From Peribacillus sp. FSL P2-0133 (GTDB lineage Bacteria; Bacillota; Bacilli; Bacillales; DSM-1321), in assembly GCF_037975445.1 (NCBI RefSeq), contig NZ_CP150254.1, forward strand, positions 1,362,001 through 1,426,000: DNA of 64,000 bases, read 5' to 3'. The notes under the pieces are model-generated. The model was not told the origin of the DNA. It worked only from the letters and a program-made list of their open reading frames with translations, and ran no database searches. Position 1 is the stretch's first letter; every line of letters starts with the position of its first letter. Made by a program: the position numbers and the translations under genes. Below, in pieces: positions 16,134 to 24,445 of this stretch.

Positions 16134-16312
16134 TTGATTCCAGAAATTTGCCGACTGCCTGCCAAGCCTCCTCGCCATAAGCATCTAGCGGTTTCCTGGC
16201 AAGTCAGTTTTCCGGCAGGAGTGTCGTAAATTTCTTCATTTTAGTAAGGGTTTCATAAAACAGTAAAAATCCATAAAGTATAAACTAGTCTTAAACATGG
16301 TTCGGGATGAGA
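16134..16312 (-). repeat. Dispersed repeat, family B, copy 1
   Basis: Its blocks TTGCCGACTG-CTGCCAAGCCTC, CCGGCAGGAGTGTCG, AAATTTCTTC, CATAAAGT-TAA-CTAGTCTTAA and TTCGGGATGAGACCA recur in the same order as the reverse complement of about 40,090-40,340. Ends and spacing blocks are conserved while the interior differs, so it is a family of intergenic repeats. It fills the gap between spoVIF and yjcD. Confidence 0.75.
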
Positions 16313-16375
16313 CCACTCCTAACCTCATCTTGTTTTATCCTTCCATTTCCTAAGATGGGATAGCATCAGCTTTGG

Positions 16376-18649
16376 TCAAAGCTTCAGAAAACGTGATGGA
16401 TGGGCGGTCCGTCCGCGTCTAGTTTGCAGGATGGAAAGGTAAAGGTCCTTTTTAGCCCTGGTTGCCGCTACATAGAGCAATCGTCTTTCCTCTTCAAGAG
16501 GGGATAGTTCCCCTTTCCGGTAAGATTCAAGTGCGAAATCATGAGGAATGCTGCCATCGACAGCAGCAAGAACATATACTGTGTTATATTCAAGCCCTTT
16601 GGAACGGTGTATGGTGGTAAGCTGTATGGCATCCTTAAAATGTTTCGATAGCTGTTTAATCTCTTGGACCATCGCAGTCATATGATCGACATGTTCAAGG
16701 AAAGCGGCGACGGTGGGAAAACGATTTGCTGCCACCTTTAAGTCACGAATGTCATCGGACCCTTTTTCCAGGTTCGCATCATTTCCGCGTTTTTTTACAT
16801 ATTCCTGGTATCCTAAATCTTTCTCGATGATTTCTAAAGCTACGAGTGGCGACATAATTTTTAAAGAGCGGATCTGTCCTGGAATCGTTTTTAATTTTCG
16901 TTCTTGAAAAGCATGTCCTGTCTTAACAAAAGCAAATGCATCGATAAAATCACAATCCTGCAATATTGTCATTGCTTTTAACTCCTGTAATATACTTTGC
17001 TTTAAGAATAAGGAGGAAAGGACATCAGATGCTGCCTTGCTGTCATGAGGAAACAAACTCAAGCGCATAAAGGCAAGCATGCCGCGGATGACCCTGCGCT
17101 GATAAAACGAATCCGCATCCTTTTCAATGACGAATGGCAGGTTGGAAGCGGCTAGCCGTTCAAAAATGGCCCTGGACATCGTATGTGTCCTGTACAATAC
17201 TGCAAAGTCCCCAGGATTTGCTCCCTTGGATATTTTCTCTTGGATATCGGATACGATCATCGTTGCTTCCAATTCCTCATCATAAGGATAAAATAAAATA
17301 GGGGGATTTCCTGAATCATGCTGTGCCCTCATCTTTTTCTCCATCCGGTTCTGGTTGCGCTTAATCAATCGGTTCGCTGTAGCGACAATTTCATGAGAAG
17401 AGCGGTAATTCTCCGTCAGCTTCACTACTTGGGATTGAGGGAAATCATGATTGAAATTCAAAATATACTTCGGATCGCTTCCCCGGAATGAATAGATGGA
17501 TTGATCATCATCTCCAACTGCACATACATTTTTTGATTCAGCAGAGAGGAGTTTTATCAATTCATATTGAACTTTATTGATATCCTGAAATTCATCTACC
17601 AAAAAGTAGTTAAACCTTTGCTGATATTTCTTTAAAAAATCCGGGTGATTTTTTAAAAATACATAACAGCCTACAAGCATATCATCAAAATCATACTTCC
17701 CTGTTTGCTGTTTATATTCTTCATATTTCTTATATAAAAATAAACACGATTTCTCCCAATCGTCCTTAGGGTGAATATCTTCTGGAAAGGCCAAAGAGTT
17801 TTTCCAAAGCCCGATTTGTTGAAGGGCTTGATCATATGCAAATTCCTTATCATCAAGTTCCAATTCCCTGCCAGCCTGTTTCAATACCTTTTCTTTTTCC
17901 CACTCCCACTTCAATAGGAAATCGCGCTGCCATTTGGCTGGTTCATGGAAAATCAGGATTTTATAAAAGATGCTATGAAAGGTCCCGCTAACGATTTGAG
18001 AAACAAGGGAAGGCGTCATAGAGGGATAGCCGAGCAGACGATGCTGCATTTCCTTTGCGGATTTTGCCGTAAATGTTACAAGCATGATACTTTTTGGATC
18101 AATTTTTTTCACTGTAAGCATATAGGCAGTGCGTACCGTCAATACGCGGGTTTTCCCGCTGCCTGCTCCTGAAAGGACGAGAATTGGACCATCGATCGTC
18201 ATTACGGCCTTGAGTTGCTCTGCATCGAGTACAACCCCTGATGAGGATAATTCTTGAAAGTATGGTTCCTCTGATTGTGCCAGACCATATGGTTTATCTG
18301 AATATTTCGGATTGCCGGTTATGGGCCGGCTTTTAAGGAAAGGTTCTGTAATGGTTTTTGTTTCCGTAATGGTTCGTGATGTTGGAATCCTAAATCCATT
18401 CTGTTCCATATATTCTAATGGCCTGTCCTCGTTCATCGGTTCTGAAATGGGCATTTCACAGGGGCCCTGCGACGGGTCACTATGATAAAAATAAGGTGTC
18501 TCATGGATTCCAATAAATAATTTCACTGGTTTATGACAAATGATACAAGAAAGCTGATCACGTTTTCCTTTTTCAAAAAGTGTCTGCAGCTCACCAGCTG
18601 AAACGGTATGTAAATGTACGATTTCATTGCCAGATTTTGCTTGATTCAT
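16376..18649 (-). CDS. yjcD: UvrD/PcrA-type superfamily I helicase YjcD
   Basis: 3'-5' DNA helicase of the UvrD family, 757 residues. Walker A Gly-Ala-Gly-Ser-Gly-Lys-Thr, the Asp-Glu-Phe-Gln-Asp box, Gly-Asp-Asp-Asp-Gln-Ser-Ile-Tyr-Ser-Phe-Arg-Gly and the late motif Thr-Thr-Ile-His-Arg-Ser-Lys-Gly-Leu-Glu-Tyr are all present. An N-terminal extension has a Cys-Ile-Ile-Cys pair and later His and Cys residues, which may bind zinc as in CoiA-like domains. I start at the ATG behind TAGAGGT; an ATG 16 codons earlier has no good site. B. subtilis YjcD (about 759) is nearly the same length and sits at the same locus. Confidence 0.92.
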   Translation of the reverse strand: MNQAKSGNEIVHLHTVSAGELQTLFEKGKRDQLSCIICHKPVKLFIGIHETPYFYHSDPSQGPCEMPISEPMNEDRPLEYMEQNGFRIPTSRTITETKTITEPFLKSRPITGNPKYSDKPYGLAQSEEPYFQELSSSGVVLDAEQLKAVMTIDGPILVLSGAGSGKTRVLTVRTAYMLTVKKIDPKSIMLVTFTAKSAKEMQHRLLGYPSMTPSLVSQIVSGTFHSIFYKILIFHEPAKWQRDFLLKWEWEKEKVLKQAGRELELDDKEFAYDQALQQIGLWKNSLAFPEDIHPKDDWEKSCLFLYKKYEEYKQQTGKYDFDDMLVGCYVFLKNHPDFLKKYQQRFNYFLVDEFQDINKVQYELIKLLSAESKNVCAVGDDDQSIYSFRGSDPKYILNFNHDFPQSQVVKLTENYRSSHEIVATANRLIKRNQNRMEKKMRAQHDSGNPPILFYPYDEELEATMIVSDIQEKISKGANPGDFAVLYRTHTMSRAIFERLAASNLPFVIEKDADSFYQRRVIRGMLAFMRLSLFPHDSKAASDVLSSLFLKQSILQELKAMTILQDCDFIDAFAFVKTGHAFQERKLKTIPGQIRSLKIMSPLVALEIIEKDLGYQEYVKKRGNDANLEKGSDDIRDLKVAANRFPTVAAFLEHVDHMTAMVQEIKQLSKHFKDAIQLTTIHRSKGLEYNTVYVLAAVDGSIPHDFALESYRKGELSPLEEERRLLYVAATRAKKDLYLSILQTRRGRTAHPSRFLKL

Positions 18650-18801
18650 ATAAATGGATACCTCTAATCTATTAAAAATATCGGCAATACTCATCATACC
18701 AGAAGATTAGGAAAAAAGAATGCGGAAATCATGTTTAAATTATGGTTCCGGATAGGTAATTAAATGACAACATAACTATTTAAATATAAGGAGGGGTTAC
18801 T

Positions 18802-19092
18802 ATGGGATACATAGCACCTGTCACACAATTTGATTATATTCAATATGCCAACAGGAAGGTCGAAGCTGCAGAGAAAGTAAGAATTGTTAAAGGAACGACA
18901 CTCATTCAACCTATCCGTTTTGATCAGGTGTTGGAAAGGGAAAGCATTGGAGGATTACTTCAAATACAAGATAATGATCGGGTAAGTACATATGGAGCAG
19001 GCATATATAAATATCAAATGGGCATGAGGGTCAGTGAAGATTTAACGGCTGGAATGACAGGAAAAGGAAGGGTTATCAATAAAATTGTCTAG
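18802..19092 (+). CDS. Hypothetical protein, 96 aa
   Basis: I do not recognise this gene. AAGGAGGGG precedes the ATG at six bases, and a terminator follows the stop, so it is a well-formed single-gene unit. The protein is soluble and mixed in charge, Ile/Gln-rich, with Pro-Val-Thr-Gln-Phe-Asp-Tyr-Ile-Gln-Tyr near the start and a Gly-rich Gly-Met-Thr-Gly-Lys-Gly-Arg-Val end. It has no signal peptide, membrane segment or cysteine. It lies between the yjcD helicase and a coat gene, so a sporulation link is possible by position only. Confidence 0.8.
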   Translation: MGYIAPVTQFDYIQYANRKVEAAEKVRIVKGTTLIQPIRFDQVLERESIGGLLQIQDNDRVSTYGAGIYKYQMGMRVSEDLTAGMTGKGRVINKIV

Positions 19093-19107
19093 TTTCTCCA
19101 TGAAAGA

Positions 19108-19137
19108 CAAAAGAGGACACGTGAAGTGTCCTTTTTG
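19108..19137. terminator. Terminator between the 96-aa gene and cotX-like gene
   Basis: GAGGACAC-GTGAA-GTGTCCTTTTTG; the short A/T flanks let it serve the rightward gene best. Confidence 0.75.
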
Positions 19138-19148
19138 TGTTGATTCTT

Positions 19149-19634
19149 TTAAAGAATGTCAATTTCCACGATTAGAGCTAACAATAGTTGCAGTAATAGT
19201 TGGATGTTTAGAGCGATTTGTGCATCAGTTGTTGTAATGTCGATATCACGGCTGTTTTCAACAATTGTTTTTTGGCGCGTGATTTGTTTAACATTAGAAG
19301 ATTGGATTAATTCTTGAGTGATCTTTTCAGCATTATCAGCATCTGCAATGGAAATGCTTACGATGACCGCAATAGCAGCTTGTAGTGCAGCTTGTAGAGA
19401 AAGGGCCGCTTTAACATCCGTTGAAGTGACATTTACATTACAAGAGTCTTTAATGTAAATAAGTTCTTCAGAAAGCTGTACTTGATTATTATCCTGTCTT
19501 GCCTCTTGTTCAATCTTTGTGTCATCGTCACAGAATCCTGACAGGGGATGTCTGGAAGCGGAATCTAGAGCCGACCATGATCTTTCAGAATCATCATGTG
19601 TGTTACAATTGCTACGATATACATTTTGGTTCAT
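19149..19634 (-). CDS. cotX: Spore coat protein, CotX/CotV family
   Basis: Insoluble outer coat or crust protein. The 161-residue protein has two tandem CotX-type repeats, about residues 55-110 and 115-160, each with an Ile-Lys/Val-Asp-Ser pattern, a Thr-Asp-Ala/Val segment, and a long Ala/Leu/Ile-rich hydrophobic helix. The N-terminal 50 residues are Asn/Asp/Ser-rich with Cys and Trp. AGGAGGAAAA lies before the ATG. The cotVWXYZ cluster of B. subtilis is in this neighbourhood, but only an X/V-type and perhaps a W-type gene remain here. Whether it is CotX or CotV is not certain. Confidence 0.85.
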   Translation of the reverse strand: MNQNVYRSNCNTHDDSERSWSALDSASRHPLSGFCDDDTKIEQEARQDNNQVQLSEELIYIKDSCNVNVTSTDVKAALSLQAALQAAIAVIVSISIADADNAEKITQELIQSSNVKQITRQKTIVENSRDIDITTTDAQIALNIQLLLQLLLALIVEIDIL

Positions 19635-19867
19635 GTTGTTTTTTCCTCCTTAGGTTTTATTCCCTATTAAAATATGCTTTGATGATTAATCTGGTTGGAC
19701 GAATAAATCAGTTAATTCGTCTATTTTTTTAATACTTAGAGAAAGTATTAGTGTGTGGGGGATGAATAATAAAGAAGCTGGAGCTTTAGGAATGAAATGT
19801 AAGTGCTGCTATGTCTCGTTTTACTTATTTCTCGCCAGCAAGTAGGGTGATTAGGTGATATGGTGCG
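19635..19867. other. Gap between the two coat genes
   Basis: AT-rich, no gene supported. It should carry the promoter of the cotX-like gene. Confidence 0.3.
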
Positions 19868-20131
19868 TCATTTATCTTTGGAATCCGTGAATTTATTGTG
19901 AATGGAATTTGTAACTGGATTAACATCATGTTCCGTGATGTTCTTTTCTTGGTTTATGATTTTTTGTGATTGCTCTTGTAAATAACGAATGGTTTCTTTA
20001 AGGTTGTTTCTCTCTCTTTCAGTTAGATCGACTTTATCCTTTTTGAAACCATGTTTTCTCATAGTCCTCGAAACCAGCAGTTCCATCAGTCTTTTTTGAG
20101 ACTCCTCCAGGTTAAATTCATTGTTACCCAT
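19868..20131 (-). CDS. Small charged helical protein, possibly CotW-like
   Basis: An 87-residue, strongly charged protein predicted to be mostly helical, with a Leu-heptad-like central part (Leu-Met-Glu-Leu-Leu-Val...Leu-Lys-Glu-Thr-Ile-Arg-Tyr-Leu) and an Asn/Asp/Lys tail. AGGGAGGGAAAA precedes the ATG. CotW of B. subtilis, encoded next to cotX, is likewise small, charged and helical and has a Lys-His-Gly-style N-terminal segment, which this protein also shows (Arg-Lys-His-Gly-Phe-Lys-Lys). The link is suggestive rather than proven. Confidence 0.65.
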   Translation of the reverse strand: MGNNEFNLEESQKRLMELLVSRTMRKHGFKKDKVDLTERERNNLKETIRYLQEQSQKIINQEKNITEHDVNPVTNSIHNKFTDSKDK

Positions 20132-20246
20132 AAAATTTTCCCTCCTTCTTGCTTTCTATATATAGACTATGTATTTTTGAGGAGATTGCCATTGAACGCA
20201 AATGTTTTTTTTTATAAAACGATATTTAAGTCCATGAACGAACAAA

Positions 20247-20285
20247 AAAGCTGTCCAATCAGAAGACTGAAAGGACAGCTTTTTT
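20247..20285 (-). terminator. Terminator of the yjcF-yjcG unit
   Basis: AAAAAAGCTGTCC and GGACAGCTTTTTT arms with a 15-base loop; on the minus strand it follows yjcF. Confidence 0.8.
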
Positions 20286-20288
20286 ATA

Positions 20289-20717
20289 TCATAAAATGGT
20301 TTTCTTCATCGTTTTATGAGGAATGCCAGCATCCATGAATTCGTCGGAAACGATCTCATACCCTAATTTTGAATAAAAAGGGATAGCATGCACCTGGGAA
20401 TCAAGCTTCAATTGAGGCACTTCCTGCTGGATTGCGTATTCCTCAATGGCATTCATGATCATGGCGCCGGCACCATTCTTACGGCCCGATGATATTACAC
20501 AAATGCGCTGGACTTTACCAATGTTGTCAATGACCCTGAAGCGGCCGGCACCGATTGGCTGATGCTGCTCATCATATAAAACGAAATGTGTGGACTCTTT
20601 TTCAAATTCATCGATCTCTTCTTCAAGAGGGACGTTTTGTTCTTGGACGAACACTTTTTTTCGAATCATATATGCATTTTCAAGCTCTTGGCTGTTCTCT
20701 GCGATTTTTACAAACAC
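20289..20717 (-). CDS. yjcF: GNAT-family N-acetyltransferase YjcF
   Basis: A 142-residue acetyl-CoA-dependent N-acetyltransferase. The ElaA-like start (Ala-Tyr-Met-Ile-Arg-Lys-Lys-Val-Phe-Val-Gln-Glu-Gln) and the acetyl-CoA-binding motif with Ser-Ser-Gly-Arg-Lys-Asn-Gly-Ala-Gly near residue 80 are visible, followed by the Pro-Phe-Tyr-Ser-Lys-Leu-Gly-Tyr strand-helix. It is four bases from yjcG upstream, so the two form an operon, as in B. subtilis. The substrate is unknown. Confidence 0.92.
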   Translation of the reverse strand: MFVKIAENSQELENAYMIRKKVFVQEQNVPLEEEIDEFEKESTHFVLYDEQHQPIGAGRFRVIDNIGKVQRICVISSGRKNGAGAMIMNAIEEYAIQQEVPQLKLDSQVHAIPFYSKLGYEIVSDEFMDAGIPHKTMKKTIL

Positions 20718-20721
20718 GAAA

Positions 20722-21237
20722 TCATTCAGCTCCTAATCTAAATGTTTCATAAACGGTCCATGCCCCATCTTCAAGTTGATACAGCAAGTGAACTCGTTTA
20801 ACTTCTTCTTCATGGCTGATGTCAAGCATGCTTAATTGGCCTAAAACATCAGAATGCTCATTATCGGATAAATCTTGAGCGATGGTAATATGCGGGACAA
20901 ATGCATGTTCACTTTCACTTTTCATGAAGTCCTCATTGTTAAGTGCATCATGAAGCTCTTGAAGCCCTTCGGATAATTCCACTTTGAAATAAATAGTATT
21001 GCTTACGGGTTGGAAAGACTTCGTTTTCGTTACGCTCATCGTAAAAGGCCTGCACTTTTGAGCAATGCCTTTTAATTGTTCCGCGATTGTTGAAATTTCC
21101 ATATCCGTCGCTTCGAACGTTGGTTTAAGCGTCAGATGCGGTGGTATGAAAGCGTATTTCGTATCATACCGTTTGCGATAGGAGTTAGCTAAATCTTGAA
21201 GTTTTTTTGAAGGGAAAATTGCAACACCATATTTCAT
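20722..21237 (-). CDS. yjcG: 2'-5' RNA ligase/2H phosphoesterase YjcG
   Basis: 2H phosphoesterase superfamily protein of 171 residues. The two His-X-Thr-X motifs are His34-Leu-Thr and His116-Ile-Thr. The ATG chosen gives the conserved start Met-Lys-Tyr-Gly and lies behind AGGAGG; the frame is open for 23 more codons upstream, but those residues are unlike the family. B. subtilis YjcG has the same length and neighbours. Such proteins act on 2'-5' or cyclic phosphate bonds; the natural substrate is unknown. Confidence 0.93.
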   Translation of the reverse strand: MKYGVAIFPSKKLQDLANSYRKRYDTKYAFIPPHLTLKPTFEATDMEISTIAEQLKGIAQKCRPFTMSVTKTKSFQPVSNTIYFKVELSEGLQELHDALNNEDFMKSESEHAFVPHITIAQDLSDNEHSDVLGQLSMLDISHEEEVKRVHLLYQLEDGAWTVYETFRLGAE

Positions 21238-21325
21238 AAATAAAACCTCCTGATATTTTTTTTGTTGTATTATAGTTGGACATGTTTTTACTTGAAACCA
21301 TCTCAAAGAGATGATTTCGAGTAAA

Positions 21326-22048
21326 TTAGAACATTTCCAATAGTGCTCGTTTTAAATCTGCCTGCCAATATTTCCAGGTATGATTACCTTCAAATTCTTC
21401 ATAGAAGCAAGGAAATCCTTTTTGATTTATTAATTTATGCAATTCCCTATTTGGTTCTATGAAGTTTGCCTTGTTGCCATCCGTCGTCGGAACATCTGTT
21501 TCACCAGTCCCGATCACATGATAAAGTTCGAGGAGATGCGGATCCTCAAAATTACGTACAGCGTCCATTACTGCTTCATTGGCAAGTGGCGACTGCATGA
21601 TGCATTTCCCGAATGTATGCGGGTACTGCAAAGCGGCCAATAAAGAAACTGTACCCCCAAGAGAGTCACCGATCAAAGTTCGACCATGTCCCATTTGATA
21701 GGTTGGGAATTCATCATCTAAAAACGGGACAAGTTCATGTGCAAGAAAACGTATGTATGAAATGTGCTGTTCCCCGTCCGGATGATATTTGCGCCTGCGG
21801 TCAAAGCGGTCTTTATAAGGAATGCCGACAATGATGATATTCTCGATCTCATCGTTCCCTAACAGTTCATCTGCTACCCTACCAATTCGGCCCATTTGAA
21901 AATAATCACGGCCATCCTGAGCAATCACAAGCGAATATTTATACAATGGCGAAAAATTAGCAGGCAAGTAAACAAGCAGTTCCAATTCTTCTGCTAAAGC
22001 TTCGCTTTTAAACATGTACTCTTTAATTGTGCCTTTGCGTAAACTCAT
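21326..22048 (-). CDS. yjcH: Esterase-family alpha/beta hydrolase YjcH
   Basis: A 240-residue serine hydrolase of the esterase D/Fes-like type. The nucleophile motif Gly-Asp-Ser-Leu-Gly-Gly has Ser129, and His in the C-terminal Gly-Asn-His-Thr-Trp-Lys-Tyr-Trp should be the catalytic base. The ATG lies seven bases after GAGGTG; the frame is open five codons further. It follows the order yjcF-yjcG-yjcH of B. subtilis. The substrate is not known. Confidence 0.9.
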   Translation of the reverse strand: MSLRKGTIKEYMFKSEALAEELELLVYLPANFSPLYKYSLVIAQDGRDYFQMGRIGRVADELLGNDEIENIIIVGIPYKDRFDRRRKYHPDGEQHISYIRFLAHELVPFLDDEFPTYQMGHGRTLIGDSLGGTVSLLAALQYPHTFGKCIMQSPLANEAVMDAVRNFEDPHLLELYHVIGTGETDVPTTDGNKANFIEPNRELHKLINQKGFPCFYEEFEGNHTWKYWQADLKRALLEMF

Positions 22049-22237
22049 TTTCCCGCACCTCAATGATAAATAATAATGAAAAACAACTTACTTGATTATT
22101 TTAGCATAGCCTTGCGACTTTTTCCCGTGACAAGAATTTAGAATATAAAATTTTCGTTATATTTTCTAAAAATTTAAATTATAAGGTGTTATAATACAAG
22201 GATATAGAAAAATAATACAAAAAAGGTGGCGAATAAA

Positions 22238-22795
22238 ATGGCAGATGTACACGTACACAGCAGGGAAGTAACAAAGGCGGCTAAACGAACATTATTAGAG
22301 CGTGGTGTCAGTGTGGAGGCAATTGCAAAAATCGTTTATGAATTGCAGTTCCCGTACAAAGCTGATCTTAAGCTGGAGGAATGCATCCACAGCGTTGAGC
22401 GTGTCCTGTTGAAAAGGGAAATTCAACATGCCATTTTAGTCGGTGTGGAGCTGGATAAACTGGCAGAGCAAAAAAAGCTATCAGAACCCCTGCAATCGAT
22501 TGTTGAGTCTGATGAAGGGCTATTCGGAGTGGATGAAACGATTGCCTTTGGTGCAGTACTCGGTTACGGAAGCATTGCTGTAACGACCTTTGGCCATTTA
22601 GATAAAAATAAAATAGGCGTCATACACGAACTTGATAAGAAGCAAGAAGGAATCGTTCATACCTTCCTGGATGATATCGTTGCAAGCATTGCCGCGAGTG
22701 CCGCCTCAAGGTTAGCTCATCGTCTGAGGGATGAAGAAGAATCGTTAACTGAACAGGAAAAGTATATCCAGGAAGAAGAAGAGTTAATAGGTTGA
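22238..22795 (+). CDS. pgpA: Phosphatidylglycerophosphatase A
   Basis: PgpA/YutG-family enzyme that removes phosphate from phosphatidylglycerophosphate to give phosphatidylglycerol. This 185-residue protein has the acidic Gly-Val-Asp-Glu-Thr and Thr-Phe-Leu-Asp-Asp-Ile motifs of the family. The start used (Met-Ala-Asp-Val) lies eight bases after AAGGTGG; a GTG four codons upstream overlaps that site. The upstream 170 bases are very AT-rich and should hold its promoter. It is convergent with the next gene and shares no operon. Confidence 0.85.
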   Translation: MADVHVHSREVTKAAKRTLLERGVSVEAIAKIVYELQFPYKADLKLEECIHSVERVLLKREIQHAILVGVELDKLAEQKKLSEPLQSIVESDEGLFGVDETIAFGAVLGYGSIAVTTFGHLDKNKIGVIHELDKKQEGIVHTFLDDIVASIAASAASRLAHRLRDEEESLTEQEKYIQEEEELIG

Positions 22796-22812
22796 ACCTT
22801 GATTAACAATCT

Positions 22813-23034
22813 TCATCCAGACCTGTCAAACCTGGCCTTAATGAGGCGGGCAGAAAGGATATTGGCCACTTTAAATGTCCGTTTTGTCTGCCTTAGAAAA
22901 CAGAATGCGTGAATATGGCCTGGATAAATCTCAAGCACCTGAATTTTCCGCTGCGTAATCTTACCTTGTTCGGAGAGATAAATTATCTCCAATGGAGCAT
23001 TTTCTTCCATATGTTTACGAAGTATATATTTCAT
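22813..23034 (-). CDS. Small WYL-like domain protein, 73 aa
   Basis: A compact single-domain protein with the beta-barrel pattern of the WYL module: Leu-Glu-Ile-Ile-Tyr-Leu near the start, Gln-Arg-Lys-Ile-Gln-Val-Leu-Glu-Ile in the middle, then Phe-Cys-Phe-Leu-Arg-Gln-Thr-Lys-Arg-Thr-Phe-Lys-Val-Ala-Asn-Ile-Leu-Ser-Ala. WYL domains bind nucleotides or nucleic acid ligands in regulators; here no DNA-binding domain is attached. AAAGGAGTG precedes the ATG. The function is unknown. Confidence 0.8.
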   Translation of the reverse strand: MKYILRKHMEENAPLEIIYLSEQGKITQRKIQVLEIYPGHIHAFCFLRQTKRTFKVANILSARLIKARFDRSG

Positions 23035-23245
23035 TCCCTGTCACTCCTTTGCTGACTTGCTTGCTATCATTATATGCGAACAAATGTTTTATATGCAAGT
23101 GGAAAGGGAATGTTCGTTCGTGTTTTGCGGAGCGGGGAAATAAAATAAGAAAAAATTAAAACTTTTTTAATATAATGCGTTGACTTTTTAACAAAAAAAC
23201 TTATAATAAATTATGTACTTAAGTAACCAGTCAGTCATTACATAC

Positions 23246-23317
23246 GACTTGTTAGCTCAGTGGGAGAGCACTTCCTTGACAGGGAAGGGGTCGTGGGTTC
23301 GAATCCCTCACAGGTCA
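23246..23317 (+). tRNA. tRNA-Val (GAC)
   Basis: Cloverleaf by eye: acceptor GACTTGT/ACAGGTC (one G-U), D-arm GCTC/GAGC, anticodon stem CTTCC/GGAAG with loop TTGACAG and anticodon GAC, T-arm GTGGG-TTCGAAT-CCCTC with one T-T mismatch. The gene does not encode CCA; ATCA follows instead, which is uncommon for Bacillus tRNAs. A hairpin terminator follows. Its 3' half is repeated at 27,228, see the att entries. Confidence 0.9.
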
Positions 23318-23370
23318 TCAACTACCAAAGGCTCAAATTCTTGATATCACAAGGGTTTGGGCCTTTTTTT
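23276..23370 (+). repeat. Left direct repeat (attL-like): tRNA-Val 3' half and terminator
   Basis: From the anticodon loop of the tRNA through its downstream hairpin, about 95 bases, this matches 27,228-27,322 with about seven substitutions and one indel by eye. Integrases commonly use tRNA 3' ends as attachment sites, leaving such direct repeats. It flanks the 3.95-kb AT-rich element. Confidence 0.75.
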
Positions 23371-23371
23371 G
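23327..23371 (+). terminator. Terminator after tRNA-Val
   Basis: AAAGGCTCAAA...TTTGGGCCTTT hairpin and T-run. Confidence 0.7.
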
Positions 23372-23627
23372 TTTTCAAAGGTATAGTTCATAATATATTA
23401 TTTACTCAATTGGTGGCGGATAGAGCAGCATTTAAACTTATTACAGGACAAGGCAAAGCCTATCGCTTATTCAGCTAACGATGGAGGTTAAAAGAAGACC
23501 ATCTTTTTGGCTTTTCTTTAAAAGGTACATAATCATATTCTTCGGTAAAATCCACTTTACTATAATGTGTTGGATTACCTTTACTACCAAATACCATGCA
23601 CGGGAATAATTTTTGGAAGCTCTGAAC
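23372..23627. other. Start of the AT-rich element, no intact gene
   Basis: A 61-codon leftward open frame (23475-23660) is present. It has no convincing binding site, and its end overlaps the fragment that follows. Probably gene debris. Confidence 0.35.
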
Positions 23628-23789
23628 ATGACGCATGAAGACTATGCAAAATATTGGCAAACGATGAAAGACTTCAGAGATTACGTTTCTTGGCTTGAAA
23701 AGTATAATACAATGCCTTCACTAGAAATGATGGTAGAACAATATCAAGAAGAACTACAACCAATGATAGAAAGTTTTAAAGTGAAATAA
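23628..23789 (+). pseudogene. C-terminal fragment of a helical protein, 53 codons
   Basis: The frame reads on from a point just upstream of the ATG (Leu-Glu-Ala-Leu-Asn) without a binding site, and continues Met-Thr-His-Glu-Asp-Tyr-Ala-Lys-Tyr-Trp to a charged helical end. The Asp-Tyr-Ala-Lys-Tyr-Trp pattern recalls the SurA/PrsA-type N-terminal helical domains, but this is weak. It looks like the 3' remnant of a longer gene. Right after it, AGAAGGAGGAATGT-ATG begins another frame that stops after three codons, so a second broken gene follows. Confidence 0.45.
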
Positions 23790-24028
23790 ATAGAAGGAGG
23801 AATGTATGGAAGAGTAATTAAAAGCAAATTCCTTTTAGGGGGTCTATTAGGGGATTAATCACACTTCTCGTAGGACTTACCCTCCACTTCAGTATTATAT
23901 AGTAAATATTTCCTTTATTTTCAACTGTGTGATTTTAATATATCAACAGTATATTATATTGATAAAGGAAGAATAACTTAATCTACTACTATAATGAAGT
24001 AAGTCTTTAAAAGGGAAGTGATAGTTAA

Positions 24029-24445
24029 ATGCTTTATATAAGCGATATCGAAAAGATAATTAATAACACATTAAATGAGCACAATTTGGATATTATTTAT
24101 GAATTTGACAATAATCTAAGTGCACCTATGAGTTATAACGTATCGACCAATACTATAAAATTCAATTACCTTCAAGTTAACGGTTATAAAGGGAAAATTA
24201 GAATTAAAGAGACAGAGGAAGACTTTGTTAAAATTATTCTTTATCGTATGATTGGTTATTATTTAGATTTTAAGAAAAACAAACATGATTTAAGGATTTT
24301 AATGTATGGTCACGAAGAAGAAAAAGAAAAGCTGAAATCTGAAATAGAAACTAATGCTTGGGATTATGGGAGAACATTAATACCTGAACAACTATTGGAG
24401 TCATATGATAAAGTTCGTGAATTAGATAAAATGCTAATAAATTAA
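24029..24445 (+). CDS. Hypothetical protein in the AT-rich element, 138 aa
   Basis: The only intact rightward gene in the element. AAGGGAAGTGA precedes the ATG. The protein is rich in Lys, Glu, Ile and Asn and likely soluble. A helix with Tyr-Arg-Met-Ile-Gly-Tyr-Tyr-Leu-Asp-Phe is followed by a charged region and Glu-Thr-Asn-Ala-Trp-Asp-Tyr-Gly-Arg-Thr-Leu-Ile-Pro. This helix and the following Glu-Thr-Asn-Ala-Trp resemble the layout of ImmA/IrrE-type zincins (HExxH, then E-x-x-A), but the HExxH histidines are missing. I treat that as a hint only. Its AT-richness exceeds that of the flanking genes and suggests transfer. Confidence 0.75.
   Translation: MLYISDIEKIINNTLNEHNLDIIYEFDNNLSAPMSYNVSTNTIKFNYLQVNGYKGKIRIKETEEDFVKIILYRMIGYYLDFKKNKHDLRILMYGHEEEKEKLKSEIETNAWDYGRTLIPEQLLESYDKVRELDKMLIN

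Noticed and set aside
23475-23660. Leftward 61-codon gene at the left end of the tRNA-flanked element
   Set aside because: No binding site and overlap with a protein-like fragment on the plus strand; treated as debris.
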